The notes below the pieces were generated by a model. It was given only the letters and a program-made list of their open reading frames with translations. It had not been told where the DNA came from and searched no databases. Source: Omphiscola glabra (lineage: Eukaryota > Mollusca > Gastropoda > Lymnaeidae). From it: a DNA stretch of 64,000 nucleotides. A program made the position numbers and the translations under genes. The stretch lies in contig OZ024807.1 in assembly GCA_964017045.1 (NCBI GenBank), positions 7,483,481-7,547,480 on the forward strand. Reading direction: 5' to 3'. Positions 30,357 through 44,711 of the stretch are shown in pieces (position 1 is the stretch's first letter; each line of letters starts with the position of its first letter).

Positions 30357-33300
30357 CTACACAGAAAGAAAATGGAATCACGCTTTTTCCAAAATAATGA
30401 AATTCCTCTCAGTCATCTAACTAATTTTTAAAATCACATATGACTGAAACATTTAAAATCTCCCGCTCCTTAGAAATACCAAGATCACGCTGTCATTAAA
30501 ATACTTAAGATCACGCTACTCATCAAAACCTGACCACCTTACTTACACCGCTGTTGTAACTTGCGCTTCCTACGCCCAATGCGTGACAGAAACCTTTATT
30601 TGCGCTCCTGCAGTACGCTGCCAGTATCCCGTCGTGATTCACATGACGTGTTCCCAATGGGAACGATGTGCTGCACGCATAGTATTCAGCTGCAGTGGCT
30701 AAGTGAATAAAACATCATATGATGGGTTGCTCTAAAATCATGATTTTTTAAATTATGATTTGTTTTTTCTGAAACCTAAAACACACGATCGATCAAAATG
30801 TTTATAATTTCTTGATCGAAATGCAATAATAAATTGCATTGTTAAATTGCTGGACCGCGATGAAGCTTTAAAGTAGATTAGCTAGACACAAACAATGTGA
30901 GTGTCAATAAAACAAAACATGTTCAGCTTTAATGGTGATTTTTGCATGATACAAAAGTAAACGTTTCGAAAAAATGCCTTAATCGGTGAAAAATAAAAGA
31001 TATTTAAATAGGTTTAAATTAAAGGACATAATATCGATATGCATCCTACTTAAACAAGAGAAAGTAATACAAAATGTTTGAGTGTACTTCAAAAAGTTGA
31101 ATGAAAATCTCTCAAAACTGTGAATACTTCTTTTTAACTAAATCGTATGAGGTTATCTACTAAGACAAAACCCGCTTTCAGATTTAACAAATTGTTTTTT
31201 TAGACTTGGCTCCAAATATATTTTATACAATCATTAAAGAAGAATTTTTGTGTGTGCTAAAATGAAATGTCTTAGTAAAATGACGTCATGCTTCAATTTG
31301 TTTTAAATGTTATATCTTAAAGGTACAGTTAACACGTTTGACCCAAAAAATACCAAGGCACAATTAAACACTTCCTCGGGTTGTCTTATTGTGGTCGTAC
31401 TTTTCCCTCTCACAAAGTGGTGCATAATTTCCTATTTTACATGACATATATATGGGTTGTAGCTATGAATATCTAATCTTTAATTAAAAGTTTTTTTCTT
31501 GGAGTGTGGGGTTATAGACGGGAAAGACCATTGCTTATAGTTTAAAATGAACTTGTTCGATTAACTTCCAGGCAACTCCACTGAGTTGGAGAGTCTTCAG
31601 TTTTGGGTAGGGACGGGGAATGAGTCCTAGAAATAAGTCCATGGTTTAACAATTGAGAGATGAATCTGATGTGGCAGTGTAGAGAAAACACGCACGGAGA
31701 TTAATTAAAATTGAAACTATCTGTTTATAAACCGAACCAACCCCCCAACCCCCCTCTTATTTTTTACGCTAAAAAACGATGCCGAGGCTGAAACAACCCG
31801 TTTTTCTCCACCCGCACCATTTTCTGTTCAACATTATGCTGTAGATAATTTATAATTAGATTTGATTTTTTTTTTAATCAACAGCCCAACTTACATTTAA
31901 TCAAAGAACAGTTAGCATAAAGCGCCGTCTCCGCGAGAAACCAGTATTCATTGTTGGCGTCATCCACTTCAAAGTCGTACTGACATCGTCGCCATGTGAA
32001 CGGCACAAGCGACGTCCCACACGACCCGCTGGAGAAACTTTGTATTCCGAAAAAAGGGTGACCCGTCGTAGCGTCAACCACAAAGCTGCTTCCATTGACG
32101 GGATATTGAACCGGATTGCCGTCATTCAATGGCCAAATCAACAAGCCGCTCCCCGGTGTGCCGAAGACCTGTTAGACGAAGCGCGATGAGGATGTTTGAA
32201 AACGTAAGATCGCGTCTCTAAATGGGGGGAGAAAAAAAATCTACATATTTACTCTGTTTCCGGAGAGAAAAGACATCTTCCGTTGAAATAAAAAGATGGT
32301 TGTGATAAATAATTGTGAATTTTAATAAAAATTGTAATGAAAAAAATAACACGGAAAAAAAAAGCGTATCTTCATTGAAATCTCCACGTTACTACCACAA
32401 TAATATGATGGTTTTACAACATTTTGGACAGAGTTTCTTTTAGGCAATTTATTCCGGGGGGTTTGGGGGGGGGGTGTATTTCAGATTTTCGAATTTGCTG
32501 TGTCAGTGGACAGGGGCCTAGCTAAGGGGTGCAACAGAGGACATATGTTTTCGGACGCCATGTTAGCGGTGGAGGGGCGCCTAAATTAACTTTTTGTTGA
32601 GAAGTTCAAAATTGAGAGATGCATTTTGGCACAGAGATGCCTTCAGCTAACATGCTAAATTTTTCTTTTTTAAAAACCGATATTGGATGTATACTATAAA
32701 ATATTATGTTAATTCTTATGCACTTAGCTTACGGGATACACCATCGGTATGCAGATTTTAGGCCGAATTGCCGGAATTCCGTGAATATCCTATTCTTGTA
32801 AACCAAGATGTCACACATATTTCCCGTGGACATCTAACAACTGAACACTTCACGTTTTATGTACCTTTAACATTGTATAATTTACGGCCACAAGTCTGAC
32901 GTTTTGGGCCCAAAGTATTCCGTATTCTGAGGTCAAACTTGAAATAGGGGGAGGCATGTCAAGGAAACTTTGAGAGGATTCCTGAAACGAGTAGTTGAAT
33001 CTTATTGAACTTAAAAATGCATAACGATCAAAGCATATATTTATATATAGATTCATAGTTTTAAGCTAAAACATTATAATAAATAACGAGTAAACATTGC
33101 GTTTTCCCAGTTGCTTTCCTACAATAGTTTTGTGAAATAAGTTTTTGCCATTTTGCACTAGCTGCACTGTTAAAAGAGCAACGCGATTGATTCACCTACA
33201 GTTTTTTTAAATATCCCCTTATATTAACTTCGTTTCTTTCTGAGGTTGTGGCGAAATCTTCGGACGGCTAATTGACCCACCTCCCGTCAACGTATCGAGC

Positions 33301-36300
33301 TGAAATTCGGCCCACAAACTCCTTGTTGATGACAACACATGCTAGCAAATGTTCACCCCACTCCATCCCCCAACCTATTTGTTTTCTTTATTTTTCAAGG
33401 AGGTGGGAGAACTTTTAATGATTTTTTCAGTGAATTCTTGTTCTGGTGTGCAGATCAATTATGTAGCTTTGTATTTGTGAAGTATTTTGGTGAGCAGTAA
33501 AAATAAATTATAGTTTTGTAAGGAAAAAAATTTGAAAATTGCTCCCGCCGAAAGTCGAAAGTTTACCCATTTTCATAATCCGCTTATTAATAAATGACAA
33601 ATCAAGTACACTTACATTAATGCTAATATAAATGCATATAAATGATTTATACGAAACAATTTCTTTTAAGGGTTGTTTAATTTTAGTTACTATCACACGG
33701 CCTATGTGCTGATTTAGGCTTAAGGGTAAACCTACCGTGTCCTTGACCCATACAATTACAACGACATTTTGGGCTGCTTTCACAGTGATCAAGTAATTAT
33801 TTGATGAACTGACATCTAATTGTATACTTTCGTATACATTCATGGTGAGGCGTTCTGTTGCTGTTGAGCTGTTGAGTGGGGTTTGAGAAATAGTAGAGTG
33901 GGTGAATGTAGAAATATGACTGATTTAGTGTTTGTAAATAATTCATGGGTATTTGCCGTAGAAACAGTAGTGAGTCCTTTGCAGAAATCGTAGCTAAACG
34001 GTGGAGAAGAAATAAGGCTGTTGACTAAGCATTAATCCCATACGCCACCGAAGGGCCACCAAAAGGGGAATTTTAGGGATAATTTTTCGGGGACCTCGTG
34101 GAAGTATTACGTCGAAATTCGACGCGGTGCTTGGAGGTACCCATACGTTGGTTGGACTTTACTATTATAATGTGAGTCATCACAGGGAAGCCTTATCTGT
34201 TGGGCGCCGCCTTAAACAAATCTTGTAATGTCTATCTCGAAAATCAACTGTTTCTCCACTTCCCAGTGTGTGATACTCGACTAGTCATTGCGTGACTGTT
34301 TTCAGTGCTCTGGTGCAGCAGCGACAGGTTAAATGTCTAAGACAATTTAATCGATGAAAGAAGCTACGTGGCAGTCATAGGTTGTTTCTAATATGAGTTA
34401 CATTGCTCTGCTGCCCACAAAATGGTTCAACCAATGAGCTTTTATGCTTGGTGGCGGCATATTCTACGACCCAACCTTTCAGCCACCTCTCTTAAGTGGT
34501 TTTTTTAGCAATGCCATGTCTATGGAGTGGGCCTTCATAGGTCAAAGTCTGGCTTGATAGCACTTTTTCCCACACGGGTGTCAGCGGTCTAGTTCAGCAT
34601 TATAAAAATTGCCCTGAGGTCCAACCGAGGGACCGCATGGCAGTGATCAATTTAAGTTCAAAAAGCACTTTCCCACAGTTTCAAGAATAAAAGGTGAAGA
34701 AGCGAAGACAGTGATCAAGTCGATTCGCCCCCTTAGGAGGCGTACTTGGGTAGTTTATCCATACTGACGGCCACCTTCTCCCACTGCCCCCGCATCACGT
34801 AGGTCTCTATAACGATTCGGTGCGCTTGAAACCGTGTCTGCCGCTAAGTATGCGACTGAGGTCATAGGATTTTCTAGTATTCATGCAAAATTAATGTGTC
34901 TCATCATAACATAACATAAAGTAACATAACGCTGAATTTTGACAAATACTTTCAAATTTTGCAGCATCAACACGCTATGGGAAAAAAATCCACGGTCATA
35001 AATACATAGATTTTAAAGTTAATCCACGTATCTATATATGTTAATTTCTGTAAAATACATTGACCTATGGGGCCATTCGACGGGGTCTAACCCAAACGAT
35101 GTTATTTGTCTTCCACCTACGCGAAGACGGGCGGGTGCGGCAAGAAAGACAGAGGAAGGAAGACACACATTCTAACCCAGGAAGAAAAGCAATCATATTT
35201 TCTTATTCCATTTAATTTCACGTATTACCTTAATCATAGCTTATTTTAAAATCTTGGAGTGTATGTTACTCAGAAGACCACTAACGTTTTTCTGTAAGCT
35301 TTTATCTAAAAGTGTCGCTGTAGCGTTGTCATATTGAAGAAATAAAACTTCAAATGTATAAAAATTATGTTATAAAACAATATAAGTACAAGGCTATTAT
35401 TCTGTAAATTAAAAAAAATGTTAACTAACTACGAAACTCCTGTTACAGCCGCGAAGAGGCTGCTTAGCAACGATCCACCTTGACTAATAACTGTGACGTC
35501 ATTTTTGTTATGCATTGAAGTAACTGTAAACTATAAAAGTTAAGATAATTTAAATTTTTTAAAATCTTATAAAACTTATAAATAAAAAAAAATTGCAATT
35601 AAAAAAAATAAAAACAACACAATTTTACATGGTTTGTCTGATTGGAATTAAGCCCAAGACAGACCATATTAAGAGTTGTGACATATTTTAAGAATTTAAA
35701 TAGAATCCCATTTATAATTCTTTCATAACTGAAACACAGTTCGGGAACCTCGGATTTATTTTATTATAACGCTACAGAATGTCGAAGTTAAATATATTAT
35801 ACTATCTTGTATATATATATATATATATATATAAATATATATAAATCCGGTTGTCATATGTTGTGGCTACGACAAATTATGAGCATTTTCCAGTCGTTAA
35901 CAAAACTACGAATTGCTCCTTTCGTGAATGTATCGTTGATCCGATAATGTTCAATCCATGAAGCAAACTTTAAAAAAAAAAACCAAAAAAAAGCAAACTA
36001 TTTTTGTTTAAATATCGCTAAAATAAAGTTAAGAGTATTAATTTGAATCCACACGGGATGACTTTAGAAGGAGCAAACCTACCGAGTAGCTTCCCCAAAG
36101 CTGATTCGGTGAAAACACTAAATAGCTGTTTCCTAACAGATTCTCCGGATAAATCAGTGTGCTACTGACGTCATTCGGGTTTTTTGTGTGATACAGAACG
36201 ACTGTTACATCGTGCGTGGACAACAGTACGGCGGCACTCTTGGAGACACCTGGGGATCAAATGTGAGGAAATAAACACAAGGGTCCAGTACATTCAAACT

Positions 36301-39300
36301 CCGTTAAAACATCCCAACAAGCCGTCTCAGCGCTGCAAACGGAATGTATCCAGATGTCTGGTCCATGGTGTGAAACACGCGACACTCTAATGATGAAGCC
36401 TATTTTGTTAGTTAATGATTGATTCAAAAATATTTAGTTAAAAAAAATTATGCATATGTATTTTCAAATACTGTTTATTTGAAGGTGGTTTGGGATAGGA
36501 TATTACAATTTTTTTTTTTAAAGTCTGAAAGTGTCTCGTGTGCCGGATTTATCACAAAATAATATGGACTTCTTCGTTCTTTATTCCAGTTACGCTATTT
36601 ATATTCTTGCTATAAACGCGCATTGAAATTTAATGATTTTTAAAAATACTTAATAAAAAAATAACAAAAAAATAACAAAAAATAACAAGCAACAAAACAA
36701 AAAAAAAAAAAACCCTTAAAAAATGAATTTATGGGCTCGTAACAATTTCGTTCATTGAGAAAACATAAGTAATTATGTACATGGTCTAGTTAGTTATTTA
36801 TTTCAAGTTATTTTTAAATAACATTCAGCCCGCGAAGAATTTACTCGCCATCGAGATCCCCACGTGCCGCCAATTGGGTTGTCCACCCCTGTAGTGACAG
36901 ATAGCCAATCATTTAAAAAGTCAATACGTTACTTATTGAAACATAATATATATCCAATGAAGTAAGCTAATGTTCTTCGAAAGAAAACGCTTTCCAAATG
37001 AAAGATAACACAATCCTGTAGAGAACGGTAAAATAATAATAAAATGATAGCACGTTTGCTGTTTAAAAATGATTTCCCAGGGCCTCTAAACGATTCTGCC
37101 TCTACTGTAATCCTCAAAATACGGTTAAAAAACCTCAACACCCGTGAAATGAAAGCCACGACATACCTGATGTAAGCAATGAAAGCCATGGCATACCTGA
37201 TGTAAGCAATGACATCCACGACATACCTGGTGTAAGCAACGACATCCACGACATACCTGGTGTAAGAAATGAAAGCCATGGCATACCTGATGTAAGCAAT
37301 GACATCCACGACATACCTGGTGTAAGCAACGACATCCACGACATACCTGGTGTAAGAAATGAAAGCCATGGCATACATGATGTAAGCAATGACATCCACG
37401 ACATACCTGTTTAAGCAATGAAAGACACGGCATACCTGGTGCAAGCAATGAAAGCCACGCCATACCTGGTGTAAGAAATGAAAGCCATGGCATACCTGAT
37501 GTAAGCAATGACATCCACGACATACCTGATGTAAGCAATGAAAGCCGCGGCATACCTGATGTAAGACGTATCGTGTCATTGACAGTGAATCTCGCGCTGT
37601 GGTTCGAGTTGGTCCAGTTCACTTGCGGGGTTAGGGCATGCGACCCATTTTTCATGTGGCTAAAATACAGGTACGCCATGTCAAGGTCACCTAGATGTAA
37701 ACAATCACAGTAATTTTAAAAATTAAACAAAATCAAGTTTATTTTAAAAAAAAAATGATTGTATTATTTTCCCAATTTCCGCAGGGTTTCTTGGCCTGGG
37801 CTACACGGACCCCTTCGGAAACGGTGACAAAGTGTCGGCGGAGGGGGGATGAATTTCATTAAATATGCAACTATAGTACTAGCATTAAAATAGTTATTCT
37901 ATGAGTGACTCCGTGGCCTTCATTCTACTGATAAGGTTTTCCAAAGGCAAACAAATTTAAGAATCCCTGGTGTACGGGGGGTAACGCCATCAACATCTGT
38001 TAAAATATAAGTCCGAATCCCAAATATAAATAAATAATTAAAATCTATATTTTATAATAAAACACCAATACAGTTTATTTAGGAGGAATTTATTGCAATC
38101 CAGTCAAAATTGAACGGAGGAATTCCATCATTACACTATTTGAATATTTTTTAAAAATTATCTTTAATATTGAGATTGGATAAAGATAATTTGTCAACAT
38201 ACATCATTTTTTTCTTCTTTTTCTTAAGCTTTTTTTTTCCAAACAGTGTATCGAAACAAGGCACGCAGAGTTCTATGATTTTGTTCTTGTTGATATAATC
38301 AAATAAGTCAGACACTTAATAGTTGCTAACCTCTTTTTTTAATTTTTTAATTTTTTTTAATAGAAGTTAAATATTTTTCAATAAGTTTAACACCCCCATT
38401 TCTCCCCACTCCCACAACCCTTGTAACCTCTATATCTGTATAGATAAGTATCGGAAAACACCAATAATTAAGGACAAGGGTTAAAGGCTTTACACTAACT
38501 CACCTGACGACACGACAATTTCCAACAGGTAAGTATTGGCCACGCCCTCTGGTAGCACCACAACATACTTGTATCTGGTCGCTTCTAACAAGTTTACATA
38601 AAACAAGACTACCGAGTAAATAGAAATAAACTTAATTAAAAAAGCAAACAAAAAACAACTACTTTATTTGAATAGTTCTTGATATCTTGAAAGCATAAAT
38701 AGTAAATATATATTTATATATTTACAGTCTAGTTCGAGGCGGTCTACATTAAAATAGACAGCATCTTAAAAACACGAACTGCAAGAAAAGCATTCATCTC
38801 CAACTTACTTTAAAATTATTTTTTTAAAATCATTGAAAACAAAAGTACAATTACTACAAAGGAACATCAATACGCGACTTAAGTCAGATAGTAAAAGTTA
38901 TTTTAAAAATCCATAGAAGCCTTATAGTAATAGATTGTAAAAACTTTTGTAAAAATGTTTTTCTTTTAAAAAAAAAAACACCCGAAGATATTAATAAATA
39001 TTGTCTAAATAAAAAAATAACGTTGTGTGTTTGTTAGACGAAATAGAGGATACAAAAGTGGCGTTGGCACACATCTAAAGGTGGATATCGCACATCTATG
39101 TCATCGAAGATCGGTTTCTAAATAATTTTGCTTCAAGCGATGGCCATGCTCTCAACTCTGTGAGTACTCTGCATTAATTTGATACTGGCTCGACCAGTTG
39201 TCGACAGTCCATGAAATCGGTTCTTTGAAGGACTAGACCCCGTTGAAATAAAACAAACTTTTAAATTTGAACAATCTGCTCCTGCCTGCAGCTCACAAAA

Positions 39301-42300
39301 TATGTTCTTAGCAGATATAGTTTATAAATTAGGCCCCACCTTCAAACGAGTTTGCGGACCAGCGGCTTATATTTATTTTTGCGCTTTTAGATCTGTCTCA
39401 TTCTCTGTCTCACTCTCTGTTTTACTTTCTGTATCTTTCTCTGTCTCACTCTCTGTTTTACTTTCTGTATCTTTCTCTGTCTCACTCTCTGTATCTTTCT
39501 GTGTCTCACTCACTGTTTCACTCTGTTTTGCGCTTTTAGATCAATCTATTTCTATATCTCACTCTCTGTCTCAGTCTCTTTCTCCCTCTCGTCTCACTCA
39601 CTGTCTCACTCTCTGTCTCACATTCTGTCTCACTCTCTGTCTCACTCTCTGTATCAATCTCTCTCTCACCCACACACACACTCTCGCACTCTCTGTCCCA
39701 GTCTCTGGAACAATCTCTCTCTCTCCCTCACACTTTTCACTCTCGCACTCTCTGTCTCACTCTCTGTATCAATCTCTCTCTCTCCCTCACACACACACTC
39801 TCGCACTCTCTGTCTCACTCTCTGTATCAATCTCTCTCTCTCCCTCACACACACACTCTCGCACTCTCTGTCTCACTCTCTGTATCAATCTATCTTTCTC
39901 TTTCTCACACACACACTCTCGCACTCTCTGTTGTCCTCACTCACAGCAAGCGTACGTAACATTTTCTTTGTTTAGTATTCACACGACTTCGCTCACACCA
40001 CCTGTGCCATAACGTTCCCGTGCTCACGTGTAGTGATATTATTTAGTAAGTATGCTCTAATCTTCCATTTACAAATCCACATGTTAATCAGAGTCACGGT
40101 AATAAATGCATAAAATAAAAGTATGCAAATGTATAATCTCACTTGTATAACAAAAGGGCCAGGCCTCACTGATGTTGCCGTTCAGGTCACTCAGTCCAAT
40201 GGTTCTGTTCTGATCCCTGCTCACAACCCAGGACAAGTGATTTTCTCCAAGCAAGCGGCTCGGCTCACCTTGATTCCGGTCGTCGATGGTGACACTTTCA
40301 TTATCTGAAAGCCAACGTTCATTGGTTGCGCCGAGGAATACCAAAGGGTCGGCAGGAAATTCTGAAGAGAAAAAAAAATATTTTGAATAATGTGGACTTC
40401 ATAACAATTTTAATCGACAGAATAAATAAACATAGATTTACGACAGCAGCTGATTTCGGCCGTCTCCAAAAAATTGCAAGGTGCCAACAATTATATTACT
40501 AATTATTATTTGTTGATCCTACTAAAACTACAATTTGCCTTTTTACCCTCAACTCTACTATGTAATCGGCAAAGTAATTTGACCTTTTATGGCGTCTACT
40601 AGAATATCGACCCTCCCAGATAACTGTCATGATTTTGAACCATCCCCTGTCACCATTCTTCTCTCCATCACTTCTCTTGTTCCTTATATGTCTCTGCCTC
40701 TGCCTCTGTATCTCTCACACATCCATCGCTCGCAAACTCCCTCTCCCTCTATCTCTCTCTCAAATTTACAAAGTAACTCGTTATCCCCCCATTCATTCTA
40801 GTCTCTGTTATTTTCTTTCAACATTTTCTCCAACTCTATCACGTTAACTCCATCTCATTCTGTATTTCCACATCATTCTAGGTCCCACTATGTTTGTATC
40901 CGATGTGTCTCTGCCTCTCTCTTAGCACATTCGTCTCATTTTATCGGCACTTCTCTCCTTTTCTCTCTCTTTCTCACCCACGATCTCTCTCCAAATTTCA
41001 ATCATCATTCTCTCATTTTCTCTCACTCACTTTGCCCCCCCCCCCAACAATGCCCTACCAGTTTTACTCTTTCCCCTTCCACATATTACTCTTATGCCTG
41101 TCAGCCCTTATGTGTTTATATAGAAAAACTTTTCTCAGCCAACTTACTGGGAAAGTACCAAAGTCCAGTACTATTCTCCGTGTACAGAGCCATGTCTTTA
41201 AGGGGCCAACCGATTGTCGCTCTGCCCGCCTCAAAAACTACCTTTTCGACGTTCTTCAAAGCTACCTTTATTGTATCATTATACATAAATATATCCACCA
41301 GTGTAACCTGTAGAAGAGGTAAACATATATTAAAGGAACACTCTTAAATTTTGTGTTGGTATATGATTAGTGTATTGGGTTATATTAAAGCTTGCCGGCA
41401 CATTGGAATAAACGTGCAACATAATCACGGAACGAGATATAATCAATGAAAGAAGCTAAGCAGAGGTCAAAGGTGGTTTCTAATATGGGTTACAATGCTC
41501 TGCTGCCACCCACGGATGGTTCAACCAAGTAGCTCTTTCGCAGTGCGAAAGGGAAAACGGGGTCACGGGCAAGCCTCCCTCTGGTGCTCCTCTCCCGTTT
41601 CATTATTAGTGATATAGAATTTTATAGGCCTGCTCATGGGTCGCAACTAGGCTTATATCATATAATGTATTGACAATTTACCGCCCCTTAGTATTGTAGC
41701 CTGAGGCGGCTACACCTTCGCACACATCCTTCGCACGACCCTAAGGTGGACCAATGGAGTTTTATGAGAGTAAAACATTATTAGCTGCATTGAATTGAAT
41801 CCGTTTTTTTTTCTTAACGATAGTTAAATTTGTTGAGTGTAATATATTCATAAAAATATAACTAATTTAAATATAAGATAGCCATTAATTCTGAAATGTA
41901 ACAGCGTCTAATACACAATATATAGGAAATAAAAAGTCGTGTATCAACTATAAAAACACTAAAATGATACAGTTTACCGTGCTGCAGCTGTGGTTGATAT
42001 TGGCTTTCTGATCGAGTGTTGTACAGCTTGCTGGATACAGGTCGCATTGCTTCACAGTTATATCTGAGTATGTTCCGTGTCTAGTTTGAGGATGGGAAAT
42101 GAAAGCCTTTAAAATAATCATTAAATTTTATTTAATCTATTTTTAAAAAAAGGATATTTCATCAAAGCAAATATTATGATTTAAACGCTTGCTTGACGTG
42201 GCACATAGCACAAATCACAAAGCACATAGCGCATAGTTTTCAACTTGAAATGGGCACGGTCTGGTTGTATGTTTTTACGGTCCATGTTGAGCAGACTTTT

Positions 42301-44679
42301 CTAGGTGCTGTAAAGCTGAGGTTCGTTTGACGAATAACTTTTAAACGGCAAATTGTAAAAAAACAAAAAACAAACAAACGTTATATTATTTAATATTTGA
42401 AATGCATCTTTTTTGAAGCTGTCTATTCCAATGTGTTTTACTTATGCATGGCGCGCTAATTACTGTCAGATAAATGAAGTTAGAGGTAGATAATTAAAAA
42501 AAATAACATATAAGTATAACAACTGGTCTCGTTAATCCTTTAATTGTTAATGTGATTGTTATAGATAAGATTCGCGTTCTAGATCAAATTTCATTTTGGT
42601 GAGCCATCCGCAATAAAAAAAAGAAATATTAAAAAAACCAAAAAAACCAACCCGTTTTTTTAAATGATATTTTTTTACCGGACAGCATTGAATGGGCTAA
42701 AATGCTGCACACTAATTTGCTTTTAGCCTTTTGTCTTTGTAAAATGTTCACCTATGTAATATAATCGTGCTGGGAGATGTTAATATCAGGAGCTGCACCC
42801 CCTTAAAAATATTAATAAATAAAAATAAAATAATACTTTTTTATGTCGCCCCTGGAATTTAGAAAAAAATAGAAATTGATCAAATAAAACGTTTATTATT
42901 TTAGTTTAACTTATTTGTACGCCATACAAAAAAAAGAGGACTATAAAATGTAGCTTGCTAGATTTTAATATTTGCGTTATTTGAGTTCTGAAATATGATT
43001 AAGTAGTTAATGATATTTTCCCCATCGGATAAGGATTTAGTTTACTTTAATAAGATTAAGTTTACAAGTCATGTATTTTTTTTTTCAACTAATGAGCCTG
43101 TTTTTTTTTTTAAAGTTATGGTAACAGTTTGGAAAGTGACTTCAAATTTACAAATAAACCTTCTTCTTCTATATTTTGAGGACCCACGATCAATGTTTTG
43201 ATCATTCTGTCTTCTATAGTTGTAAATGTGTACGGTAATTCCAGAACTTATAATGAAGTTTAAAATCGACCAGTAAACCCGATTCTCGTAATAATCAATC
43301 GGCCATTACAAATTATTATTATTTTTTTACTTACGTCATCAAATCAAACTCCAGGTACCGATCCGCCGACAAAGAGCACAGTTCATGTGGGTCCAATGTA
43401 CACCCAGAAGACCCATCGGGATCGTTTCTTGTCCCGTTGTCGTACAGATAGAACTTGACACCGCCGCATGACATCACGTAGAAACTGACACTGTCACTGT
43501 TCTGTACGAGAGACACAAACTTCGTCTCTCTGGCAGACGTTGTAACCTGAATGTCTGTTATTTATGTATTCAAAATTTATGCTTTCACGCTTAACATAAA
43601 TACGCGAAAAAAAGATAATAAAAAAAATAAAATAAATAAATTTTGGAATTTTGAGGAGGATCAACTGCATATACTGAAATCAAACGTATTGCCAAATGTT
43701 GTATTTTTTTTGATCAAATAATTCAATTATCGTTGTACTATAAAAGTCTTAAAAATCATTCATAAGGGAACGCAACTCCACATTAATAATAATAATAATA
43801 ATAAAGTTCATTTGAAAAATCACGCTTCATCCCCAAAGGCTCGAAGCGCGGTCCAAAAACTAAGCTGGGAGATAATAACAAGCTGGAAAAGATTGTAGAC
43901 ATCATCATTCCAGCAGGTGTTTGCGAAATAGATGCGTTTTTAAATTTGTTTTGAAGGACTCCAGCGTCTGGCTGTTTTTCAGAGCGTCAGGAAGGGTGTT
44001 CCAAATGGTTGGGCCAGCAAATGCGAACGTGCGCTTTCCGTAAGTTTCAAGGCGAACACGCGGTATCGAGAGAATACAACGCGTTTCCAAAAATTGTCGC
44101 CTTTGACGTCACCTCCGGATAGAAAAACTACAGGAACATTGTTATTCAAATGAAGGCTCGCAGAAACTGGAAGGACCAAGCCGATGAAGTTACGTTGAAA
44201 TACGAAATGGTGTCAAATGGTTTTACCCTTTAGCTTGTAATTGCCTTCTAAAAATAAAATGACTGTTTAGTTATGTTGGGGAACACTTTGGCTTAAGTCT
44301 TTCTAAAGTAAACAACATAAAAAATTTGCTATAGTAACAGAAAGGGAGGGCTATTAGTATAGGTCCAGGTGGTGATAAAACGGTAAAGGCACATTTAATA
44401 AATAACTCCGTATCATTAATTCCAATGGCTGCTAATCTTGGCACTTTGAAATAATTTCATGTCTTTGTTTATAAAGTACTTACCTACGAGACTCTGAAGT
44501 TTTTTCTTAAAGTAATAATAAGGTGGCGTTTGCTTGAACTCGACTAGATCCGCATTTAGTTCTTGACATATAGTCTGTTAGATAAATGGCAAGGAAATAT
44601 AACTGAAGGTTTTCTGTAGATGGCTTGAATTACCAATGTATCACGACCCGTGCACGTTTCAAAAACAGGATGGGTAATG

Positions 44680-44711
<32 letters not shown>

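Noticed and set aside
37140..37570. CRISPR-like array
   Set aside because: Units are contiguous 30-bp tandem repeats without spacers, in a eukaryotic intron.
39302..40012. 236-codon plus-strand ORF rich in Ser/Leu/Val
   Set aside because: CT-rich simple repeat within a gene C intron.
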